Assembly (NCBI GenBank): GCA_024644185.1
Contig: JAHELM010000211.1
Location: 1 to 5,373 of the forward strand
Origin: Rhodospirillales bacterium
Lineage (GTDB): Bacteria > Pseudomonadota > Alphaproteobacteria > UBA8366 > JADFVY01
DNA: 5,373 nucleotides
Reading direction: 5' to 3'
Position 1 is the stretch's first letter. Each line of letters opens with the position of its first letter. Made by a program: the position numbers and the translations under genes. Below are positions 1-5,373 of the stretch, piece after piece. The notes beneath the pieces are model-generated. The model had not been told where the DNA came from. It made no database searches and worked only from the letters and a program-made list of their open reading frames with translations.

Positions 1-338
1 CGTCCTCGGTCAATCTGTTCATCACCGACGGTCAGCAGATCGCCGCGCTTCGCTATTGTTTCGACTTTGGATGCTACGATACCGGCGATCCGCGCGGGGT
101 GCACGAAAGCAGCCTGAACTATCTCAGCCTCTGGTACACGCTGGGACGGGAATACGGTTATCGCGACGGCGACTGGAAGATGACGGGCGGCAGCGACAGC
201 GCCAGCACCATCATGATCGCCTCGGAACCGCTGACCCGCGACACCACCGCCTGGCTGGAGGTGCCCGAATACAGCATGATCTGCACGACGGTCCGGGGCG
301 GGCGCCCGGTTGCCGCCCTGCGTGGCCTCGCCGCCTGA
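1..338 (+). CDS. Class II glutamine amidotransferase-like protein (YafJ/EgtC type), C-terminal part only
   Basis: Open frame entering from the left edge; the first complete codon is at position 3 and the TGA stop is at 336-338, leaving 111 residues. Visible landmarks are an NLFITDG strand-turn (residues 4-10 of the fragment), a DGDWKMTGG stretch (55-63), IASEPLT (72-78) and WLEVPEY (84-90). The order 'TDG..I.A.R', then 'ASEPL', then 'W.EVP' is typical of the C-terminal half of YafJ-like class II glutamine amidotransferases, which are Ntn-hydrolase-fold proteins that release ammonia from glutamine with an N-terminal cysteine nucleophile. That cysteine would lie outside the window, so activity cannot be judged. 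A GTG at 99 is not the true start, because clear family sequence lies upstream of it in the same frame. The gene converges on the double-CNB gene with 6 nt between the stop codons. The substrate that would receive the ammonia is unknown. Confidence 0.75.
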   Translation, partial: SSVNLFITDGQQIAALRYCFDFGCYDTGDPRGVHESSLNYLSLWYTLGREYGYRDGDWKMTGGSDSASTIMIASEPLTRDTTAWLEVPEYSMICTTVRGGRPVAALRGLAA

Positions 339-344
339 CCCGGC

Positions 345-1343
345 TCAGCCGTCGCGCATGGCGATCTGCGTGACTTCGTGCGACAGGCGCCGGTTGGCCC
401 GGCCCAGCGACCCGAGCTGGACATCGCACAGTGCCGTCTGGAACCGGAACGACATCGGCGACCGGCGCGCCAGCAACTCGTGGAACGCCGCGGCCGGAAA
501 CTCCAGCAGCGCGGTCGCCGCCGTGGTGTGGCCAGCCCGGCCGCGCGTCTGGCCGTCGATCAATTCGTCGGCCCCGCACGCGGCCCCCGGCCCGACGAGG
601 CCCAGCGGATAGCGGCAACCGTCGCGCCGGCAGGACAGGGTCAGGGACCCGCGCACCACGATCCAGGCGGCCCGCGCCTCGTCGCCCTCGTCGAACAGCA
701 GGACGTCGCGCGGCAGCGCCAGGGGCCGCGCCATGCGCAGCAACTCGTCGGTTTCCTCGTCCCGGAATTCCTGGAAGAAGGGCAGGGCCGGCAGGAATTG
801 CCGGAAGTCGAATTCCGGTGCCGCATCGGGGACGGTCTCGCGCCGGGCCAGCGGGATTTCCCGGCATGGCCTGGTGACGCCCCGGGCGGCATGGGTGACG
901 ATCCGGGCGTTGACCTCGTTCAGCCGCCGGGCCATCGTCTGCATGACCTGGTGCAGGATGCGAAAGGCGGCGGCGCTGTGTTGCGCCAGGGCGGCGCGAA
1001 AGAACCGCCGGTCCATGCGGAAGGCCGTCACCGGCGTGACGCATCGCACCGAGGCCGTGCGCACCGCGTCCTCGACCAGGCTCATCTCGCCGATCATGGC
1101 GCCGGGGCCGCACCGGGCGATCGCGACATCCTCGCCGCCCGGCAGCCGGGTCAGGATTTCCACCTCGCCCCCGGCCAGGAACAGCGCGCAATCGGCCGGC
1201 GCCCCCTGGCGGAACACCGTGTCTCCAGCAGCGAAGACCGCACGCTCCAGGCCAACCGCGAGCAACGCCAGATCGCGTTCCGCGGCATCGGCGAAGATCG
1301 GCAGGCCCCGGATTTCAGCGGTCGCATCGTTGCTTGTCTTCAT
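345..1343 (-). CDS. Tandem cyclic-nucleotide-binding domain protein without DNA-binding domain
   Basis: 332 residues with two CNB (Crp/cAMP-binding) folds. The first spans about residues 13-140: LPIFADA entry helix, FRQGAPADCALFLAGGEVEIL beta-roll, and a phosphate-binding cassette GEMSLVEDAVRTAS at 85-98 with the key Glu86 and Arg95. The second spans about 183-305 (LPALPFFQEF entry, LLFDEGDEARAAWIVVRGSLTL roll); its cassette around 257-275 is divergent (CGADELIDGQTRGRAG). No winged-helix/HTH follows either domain, so it is not a classical Crp/Fnr regulator. No signal peptide or membrane segment is seen, so it is probably a cytoplasmic ligand-responsive module. The ATG at 1343 lies 6 nt after the stop of the CNB-desulfurase fusion and has only a weak GGGA as ribosome site, which suggests translational coupling. 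Thr96 occupies the position of Ser83 in CAP. The ligand is not known. Alternative view: an accessory subunit of the upstream enzyme. Confidence 0.85.
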   Translation of the reverse strand: MKTSNDATAEIRGLPIFADAAERDLALLAVGLERAVFAAGDTVFRQGAPADCALFLAGGEVEILTRLPGGEDVAIARCGPGAMIGEMSLVEDAVRTASVRCVTPVTAFRMDRRFFRAALAQHSAAAFRILHQVMQTMARRLNEVNARIVTHAARGVTRPCREIPLARRETVPDAAPEFDFRQFLPALPFFQEFRDEETDELLRMARPLALPRDVLLFDEGDEARAAWIVVRGSLTLSCRRDGCRYPLGLVGPGAACGADELIDGQTRGRAGHTTAATALLEFPAAAFHELLARRSPMSFRFQTALCDVQLGSLGRANRRLSHEVTQIAMRDG

Positions 1344-1349
1344 CGCCGG

Positions 1350-3989
1350 TCAGTCCCACGGCATCCGGCCGGCACCGCCGGGCGGCAGCGGGCAGGACGC
1401 ATAGCTTTCCCACTCGCTGGGTAGCGGAAACCAGCGCAGCTTTTCGAAATCCGCCGACAGCGCCGGGTCGGCCGGGTGGGCGCGCGTCGCCTCGGCGGCG
1501 GTCCGATCCATGATCCGCATGGCCTCCTCGAGATAGCGCGGCAGAACGCTCTCGGGCTCCGTCACCCGGCGCGGCCGGTATTCCATCGCCCCGGTATCGT
1601 AGGAGATATCGGCCAGGCGCAGCGGCGGTTCGGGAATCGTCTCGCCGGCGTGCCACGCCCCGGTGTTCGGATCGAAGCGGTACAGCGGCAGCAGCTTCCA
1701 GCCATGGCTGGCCACCATGTCGATCGCGCGGACGATATAGTCGAACACGGTCTCGGAGATGAAGTAGTTGAAATTGATGCGGAACCAGCCGGGCTTGATG
1801 CCCTCGTTGCCCTTGGCGATTTCACGGTTGAAGGCGTCGGATTTCGCCGGCCCGATGCGGAACAGGCTGTGCCCGTAGGGGCCGGCGCAGGAACAGCCGC
1901 CCCGCGCCTGGATGCCGAACAGGTCGTTCAGCACGGCGACCACGAAGTTCCAGTGCAGGAAGCCGGGGCCGCGACGGATTGCCATCGATACGATCGACAG
2001 CCGCTCCAGATCGGGATTCCCCAGCACCCACAGATTCGGGTTCGCCGACCAGAAGTCCAGCGCCCGGCGCAGGAACCGCGCCTCGCGCGCATGGATCGTC
2101 GGCGGGCCGACCGCCGCCTTCAACTGGAAGACCAGCCCGGCCCGGATCGATTCGACGATGGCCGGGGTGCCGCCTTCCTCGCGATGCACCGGATCGTCCA
2201 GATAGCGATGATGGTCGGGCGTCACGAAGGCGACGGTGCCACCGCCCGGAACCGCCGGCACGGAATTGCGGAACAGGTGGCGCTTGGCCACCAGCACGCC
2301 CGGCGTGCCGGGGCCGCCGACGAATTTATGCGGCGAGATGAAGACCGCGTCCTTGTAGACCAACTCGTCGCCCGGCGCCGGGCCGCCGCGGTTCATCTGG
2401 ATGTCCAGATAGGGCCCGGCGGCGGCGTAGTCCCAGAACGACAACGCGCCGTGCCGGTGCAGCAGGGCCGAGATCGCGTGATCGTCCGAGACGATGCCGG
2501 TGACGTTCGATGCCGCCGAGAAACTGCCGATCTTCAAGGTTCGGTCGGCATGGCTGACCAACTCGCGTTCCAGATGGGCGATATCGATGCGCCCGTTGTC
2601 GTCCTCGTGGATGGTCACCACGTCGGCGATGGTCTCGCGCCAGGAAATCTCGTTGGAATGATGCTCGTAGGGGCCGACGAACACCACCGGCCGGCGGTCC
2701 GCCGGAATGCGCGCCGAAAGGCCGTGCGCACGGTCCAGATCGGTGGGAATGCGGATGTTCAGGATCTGGATCAGCTTGTCGATGGCGCCGGTCGCGCCCG
2801 ATCCGGCGAAGACCACGATGTCGTCCGGCCCGCCGCCGACGCAGCGATGGATGATCGCCCGCGCATCCTCGCGCAGCCGCGTCGTCTGCAATCCGGTACC
2901 CGAGGATTCGGTATGCGTGTTCGCATAGACCGGCATCACCTCGGTGCGGATGAAATCCTCGATGAAGGACAGCGACCGGCCCGACGCCGTGTAATCCGCA
3001 TAAACCACCCGGCGGGCGCCGAACGGGCCGTCGATGACGATGTCGTCGCCGATCACCGAGCGGCGGATCTTGTCGACCAGCGCCGCGGCGCGGGCATCGT
3101 GGCCGTCGGCGTCGTCGGCGCGGAAGATGGCGTCCCGCAACGCGATGTCCCCACCCAGCGCCGAATCCAGGGCGCGGGCAATGTTCCGGTTGATCGCCTT
3201 GACGAATTTCAGGGCCAGCGGCGAGTCCTCGTCCAGAATCGCCGCGAATTCGGCCGCGCCGATTTCCAGCAGCACCGCATCCTCGCGAACCGTGCAGGTG
3301 GCGTTGCGCGGCGCCGTGTCGATCAGCGCCAACTCGCCGAACATGCGGCCCGGGCCGATGACCGCCAGATGCAGGCGGCGCGCGCCTTCGGCCCGGCTGA
3401 CCGCGACCGCCCCGGACAGGATGACGAAACACGACCGCCCGGCGGCGCCCTCGGCGAAGATCCGGCGTCCGGCGCGGATGCGCCATTGCTGGCCGCTGGC
3501 GGCGATCCGGTCGATCTCGGCCGGCGAAAACCCTTCGAAGAAGGACAATTGCTTCAGGAATTCAACGCTGTCGCCGGTGACCTGGCCGGCCACGCCATCG
3601 GGCGCGGTCGCGGCGGCATGTCCGCCGGCGCCGGGCGGGCTTGCATCGGCTTCGCGCAGGGCGGCGGCCAGGGCGTGCGAGATCCAGCGATGCAGCGCGA
3701 TCGCCAGCGGACGATCCCGCTGTTCCATCCGGGCCAGCGCGCCGGTGTCGAGAATGCGGCCGGTGGCCGGCTGCGCGGCGGTCCTGTCGGCGAAATAGCG
3801 ATCGCCAAGCGCCAGGGCCTCGACGCCGAGGACGCTGCCGTCATCCAGCAGGATTGCATGCCCGGCGGCGTCGCCCTTGCGGCATGGAACGGCGCCGGCC
3901 GCGCATTCCCACGGTGCCGTATAGGCCAGCAGGCGCTCGCGAAGCGCCGGCGACAATGCGGTTCCGCCCCCTGCATCCGGTTGACCCAT
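1350..3989 (-). CDS. CNB-CNB-class V aminotransferase (cysteine desulfurase-like) fusion protein
   Basis: 879 residues in three parts. Residues about 10-115 look like a degenerate CNB domain: GVEALALGDRYFADRTAA at 55-72 resembles a damaged phosphate cassette, and 82-110 resembles the helix closing such domains. Residues about 143-280 form a well-preserved CNB domain with cassette FGELALIDTAPRNAT (217-231; Glu219, Arg228). Residues about 305-780 form a fold-type I PLP enzyme of the class V/SufS-CsdA superfamily: SGATGAID (397-404) for cofactor phosphate, YEHHSNE (441-447), FWDYAA (518-523; Asp520 facing the pyridine nitrogen), SPHK (552-555; Lys555 as Schiff-base lysine), EGGTP (605-609), a RGGCSCAG loop (696-703) and WFRINFNYF (735-743; Arg738 as likely substrate-carboxylate contact). 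Residues 790-879 are a tail with no assigned role. The ATG at 3989 is supported by AGGGAG seven nt upstream. The likely chemistry is sulfur removal from cysteine or a related PLP reaction; the substrate is inferred, not shown. It is followed directly by the double-CNB gene. Confidence 0.9.
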   Translation of the reverse strand: MGQPDAGGGTALSPALRERLLAYTAPWECAAGAVPCRKGDAAGHAILLDDGSVLGVEALALGDRYFADRTAAQPATGRILDTGALARMEQRDRPLAIALHRWISHALAAALREADASPPGAGGHAAATAPDGVAGQVTGDSVEFLKQLSFFEGFSPAEIDRIAASGQQWRIRAGRRIFAEGAAGRSCFVILSGAVAVSRAEGARRLHLAVIGPGRMFGELALIDTAPRNATCTVREDAVLLEIGAAEFAAILDEDSPLALKFVKAINRNIARALDSALGGDIALRDAIFRADDADGHDARAAALVDKIRRSVIGDDIVIDGPFGARRVVYADYTASGRSLSFIEDFIRTEVMPVYANTHTESSGTGLQTTRLREDARAIIHRCVGGGPDDIVVFAGSGATGAIDKLIQILNIRIPTDLDRAHGLSARIPADRRPVVFVGPYEHHSNEISWRETIADVVTIHEDDNGRIDIAHLERELVSHADRTLKIGSFSAASNVTGIVSDDHAISALLHRHGALSFWDYAAAGPYLDIQMNRGGPAPGDELVYKDAVFISPHKFVGGPGTPGVLVAKRHLFRNSVPAVPGGGTVAFVTPDHHRYLDDPVHREEGGTPAIVESIRAGLVFQLKAAVGPPTIHAREARFLRRALDFWSANPNLWVLGNPDLERLSIVSMAIRRGPGFLHWNFVVAVLNDLFGIQARGGCSCAGPYGHSLFRIGPAKSDAFNREIAKGNEGIKPGWFRINFNYFISETVFDYIVRAIDMVASHGWKLLPLYRFDPNTGAWHAGETIPEPPLRLADISYDTGAMEYRPRRVTEPESVLPRYLEEAMRIMDRTAAEATRAHPADPALSADFEKLRWFPLPSEWESYASCPLPPGGAGRMPWD

Positions 3990-3996
3990 AAGGAAA

Positions 3997-4002
3997 CTCC
4001 CT
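3997..4002 (-). promoter_or_regulatory. Shine-Dalgarno site of the CNB-desulfurase fusion gene
   Basis: On the minus strand this reads AGGGAG, seven nt before the ATG at 3989. It is the clearest ribosome site in the window and fixes the start of the fusion protein, so the degenerate N-terminal CNB-like region is part of the translated product. Confidence 0.7.
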
Positions 4003-4005
4003 GAT

Positions 4006-4030
4006 CGCCCATGGGCGCGATGCGCCCCAT
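4006..4030 (-). repeat. Overlapping palindrome and inverted repeat in the leader of the fusion gene
   Basis: CGCCCATGGGCG at 4006-4017 is a perfect 12-bp palindrome. It overlaps a second inverted repeat in which ATGGGCGC (4011-4018) pairs with GCGCCCCAT (4022-4030) around a GAT loop, with one extra base on one side. On the minus-strand transcript this sits immediately upstream of the Shine-Dalgarno site and about 60 nt after the stop of the pseudouridine synthase gene. No T-run follows, so it does not look like an intrinsic terminator. It could be an operator or a leader hairpin, but short GC-rich palindromes also arise by chance in DNA of this composition. Confidence 0.4.
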
Positions 4031-4088
4031 CCCGCCATACCCGCGATATTGCCTTGCTTGCGGTGTAAAACCAAGCGCGGACGCGCGG

Positions 4089-4778
4089 CTATTCCGCCAT
4101 CCAGCCGCAGGCGACCAGAAGTTTGCGCATATGCGGCGGCGGCGGGGCGATGGCGGTGACCGCATCCTTCTTCGGATACAGCGGCAAGGAAATCGCCCGC
4201 GAATGCAGATGCAGCGGCGGCGCCCCGGCGGCGCGACCGCCGCCATAGACCGGGTCGCCCAGAACCGGACAGCCGATGGCGGCGCAATGCACCCGGATCT
4301 GGTGCGTGCGGCCGGTCTTCGGGCGCAGTTCCAGCCAGGTGACGCCATCCGCGCGGCCCATGATGCGGTAATCGGTGATCGCCGGCTTGCCGCCCGTGGC
4401 GTCGACGACCATCCGCCAACCCTCGGCGCGGGTCGACACCTTGTCCAGGGCCAGCTCGATGCGCCCTGAATCGGTGGGCGGGGCGCCCTCGACGATGGCC
4501 CAGTAGACCTTCTCCACCCGGTTTTCCGAAAACAGCCGGGCCAGCCGCCGCAGCGCCTTGGGATGCCGGCCCAGCACCAGGCAGCCGCTGGTGTCGCGGT
4601 CCAGCCGATGCGCCAGCGCCGGCGGCCGCGGCAGGCCGAACCGCAGCGCGTCGAAATGCCGTTCCAGATTGTCGCCGCCGCCCGGCCCGGCATGAACCGG
4701 AATACCCGCCGGCTTGTCGAGGATCAGGATCAGCCCGTCGCGATAAAGCACGCGGTCGGCAAGGGAGCCAGGGTTCAT
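4089..4778 (-). CDS. RluA-family pseudouridine synthase (short form, no S4 domain)
   Basis: 229 residues covering one catalytic domain. It opens with LILILDKPAGIPVHAG (16-31), then HRLDRDTSG (57-65), the RluA-family signature whose first Asp (Asp60) is the catalytic residue that attacks the target uridine, then KVYWAIVEG (90-98), GRTHQIRVH (156-164) and PVLGDPVYGGG (171-181). These are the standard motifs, in order, of enzymes that isomerise uridine to pseudouridine in rRNA or tRNA. The N-terminal S4 RNA-binding domain of RluC/RluD is absent, so it is closer in build to RluA or TruC; the exact RNA target cannot be read from the sequence. The ATG at 4778 is the only plausible start nearby and lacks a clear Shine-Dalgarno. 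It lies 97 nt upstream of the fusion gene on the same strand and could be co-transcribed with it, although no functional link is evident. Confidence 0.93.
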   Translation of the reverse strand: MNPGSLADRVLYRDGLILILDKPAGIPVHAGPGGGDNLERHFDALRFGLPRPPALAHRLDRDTSGCLVLGRHPKALRRLARLFSENRVEKVYWAIVEGAPPTDSGRIELALDKVSTRAEGWRMVVDATGGKPAITDYRIMGRADGVTWLELRPKTGRTHQIRVHCAAIGCPVLGDPVYGGGRAAGAPPLHLHSRAISLPLYPKKDAVTAIAPPPPHMRKLLVACGWMAE

Positions 4779-4890
4779 TATCTTTATCTGTTGCCGATAT
4801 GGTGCCGGGGAAGGACAGCCCCCATATAGCTGAAGCCGGGCCGTTGGTGCAAATCAGGGCGTCACCGGATTTCCGCGTTATAGTGTGCAA
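4779..4890. promoter_or_regulatory. Divergent intergenic promoter region between the pseudouridine synthase and efflux adaptor genes
   Basis: This 112-nt gap is visibly richer in A+T than its flanks and must hold the start signals for two divergent genes. For the minus-strand gene a tentative pair is TTGCAC (4847-4852, read on minus) and TATATG (4823-4828) with an 18-nt spacer, a partial match to the sigma-70 type. For the plus-strand gene TATAGT (4879-4884) resembles a -10 box but has no good -35 partner. The octamer GTGCAAAT occurs twice in the same orientation, at 4847-4854 and 4885-4892, the second copy overlapping the adaptor start. Neither gene shows a convincing Shine-Dalgarno. All of these assignments are by eye. 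Confidence 0.35.
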
Positions 4891-5373
4891 ATGCCGGACT
4901 CCAGCAAACAACCGGATATCGGATCCACCCTCGGCCTCGATGCGGCGACAGGCCGCCGGAGGCCGCGCGGGCGCTGGATTGCCGGCGGCGTGGTTCTGGT
5001 GCTCGCCGGGGCCGCGATCTGGGGTCTGATCGGCGGGACCGCGCAGAAACAGCCGCGCTACATCACCGCGCCGGCCGAGCGCGGCACGCTGACGGTGACC
5101 GTCACCGCCACCGGCACGCTGCAACCCACCAACGAGGTGGAAATCTCCAGCGAGATGTCGGGCACCGTCCGCCAGGTGCTGGTCGACGACAACGACCCGG
5201 TCAAGGCCGGCCAGATTCTGGCGGAACTGGATACCGGCCGTCTGGAAGGGCAGGTCGTGCGGGCGCGCGCGACACTTGCCATGGCCACGGCGCGCGTCAA
5301 GGAGGCCGCGGCCGCGCTGCTGGAAGCGCGGAGCAAATACGACCGCTACGTTACGCTGGCCAGCCGCAAGGTG
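4891..5373 (+). CDS. MacA/HlyD-type efflux RND or ABC transporter periplasmic adaptor subunit, N-terminal part
   Basis: An open frame of 161 codons runs from ATG 4891 off the right edge. A basic N-terminus with RRRPRGR (22-28) is followed by a hydrophobic membrane anchor (about 29-49), then the adaptor core: ERGTLTVTVTATGTL (63-77), EVEISSEMSGTVRQVLVDDN (82-101) and VKAGQILAELD (104-114), the lipoyl/biotinyl-like half-motif. An Ala- and Arg-rich alpha-helical hairpin begins at about 118 and ends at the edge with KYDRYVTLASRKV. This arrangement is that of membrane-fusion proteins such as MacA, which bridge an inner-membrane transporter to an outer-membrane channel in the periplasm. Its partner transporter, most often a MacB-like ABC protein, would be expected just downstream, outside the window. 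An in-frame GTG at 4885 is an alternative start; neither start has a clear ribosome site. Complete adaptors are usually near 400 residues. Confidence 0.88.
   Translation, partial: MPDSSKQPDIGSTLGLDAATGRRRPRGRWIAGGVVLVLAGAAIWGLIGGTAQKQPRYITAPAERGTLTVTVTATGTLQPTNEVEISSEMSGTVRQVLVDDNDPVKAGQILAELDTGRLEGQVVRARATLAMATARVKEAAAALLEARSKYDRYVTLASRKV

Noticed and set aside
345..1343. Crp/Fnr-type transcription factor
   Set aside because: Both halves are CNB folds and there is no helix-turn-helix after either, so naming it a DNA-binding regulator is not supported.
378..1424. 348-codon open frame on the + strand opposite the double-CNB gene
   Set aside because: Same codon-register artefact; its product is Gln/Arg/Gly-rich with no family features, whereas the opposite strand encodes clear CNB folds.
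1476..4004. 842-codon open frame on the + strand opposite the CNB-desulfurase fusion gene
   Set aside because: It is in exact codon register with the minus-strand gene, so it stays open simply because that gene avoids TTA, CTA and TCA codons, as GC-rich genes do. Its translation shows no recognisable domain, while the minus strand shows several.
4006..4030. Intrinsic terminator after the pseudouridine synthase gene
   Set aside because: The hairpin is plausible but no run of T follows it on the minus strand, and it sits beside the next gene's Shine-Dalgarno; a leader structure or operator fits better.
3841..5124. 427-codon minus-strand open frame spanning the pseudouridine synthase and the divergent promoter region
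   Set aside because: It overlaps the well-supported pseudouridine synthase in another frame, crosses the intergenic region and the start of the efflux adaptor, and gives an Arg/Gly/Ala-rich translation typical of out-of-frame GC-rich DNA.
1..5373. Mobile element, phage, CRISPR or defence island
   Set aside because: No transposase, integrase, terminal repeats, repeat-spacer array or abrupt change of base composition was seen; the genes look like ordinary chromosomal ones apart from the CNB-desulfurase module.

Overview
The window reads as GC-rich chromosomal DNA (roughly two thirds G+C by eye) with the protein and codon style of an alphaproteobacterium, possibly of the Rhodospirillales/Acetobacterales type. 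That placement rests on composition and protein style only. Five protein genes are supported, almost end to end. No RNA gene, insertion sequence or CRISPR array is visible.

Left to right: (1) the C-terminal 111 codons of a class II glutamine amidotransferase-like protein on the + strand, ending at 338. (2) On the - strand, a 332-residue protein with two cyclic-nucleotide-binding (CNB) domains and no helix-turn-helix (345-1343), which converges on gene 1 with a 6-nt gap. (3) On the - strand, 6 nt upstream of gene 2, an 879-residue fusion protein (1350-3989): a degenerate CNB-like region, then a well-formed CNB domain, then a complete PLP-dependent class V aminotransferase/cysteine desulfurase-like enzyme. 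(4) On the - strand, a compact RluA-type pseudouridine synthase (4089-4778), separated from gene 3 by a 97-nt leader-like gap that holds palindromic sequence and a good Shine-Dalgarno site. (5) Divergent from gene 4, on the + strand, the first 161 codons of a MacA/HlyD-type efflux adaptor (4891 to the window end).

The centre of interest is the pair of genes 3 and 2. They are transcribed together, are almost certainly translationally coupled, and between them carry four CNB or CNB-like domains, two of them with recognisable phosphate-binding cassettes. The catalytic half of gene 3 keeps the PLP lysine, the pyridine-contacting aspartate, the active-site His-His pair, the C-terminal substrate arginine and a Cys-Ser-Cys loop. 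A reasonable hypothesis is a sulfur- or amino-acid-metabolising PLP enzyme controlled by a cyclic nucleotide through its own N-terminus, with the small double-CNB protein as partner or second sensor. The nucleotide, the substrate and any physical interaction are not shown by the sequence. The RluA-type synthase, the amidotransferase and the efflux adaptor look like ordinary neighbours.
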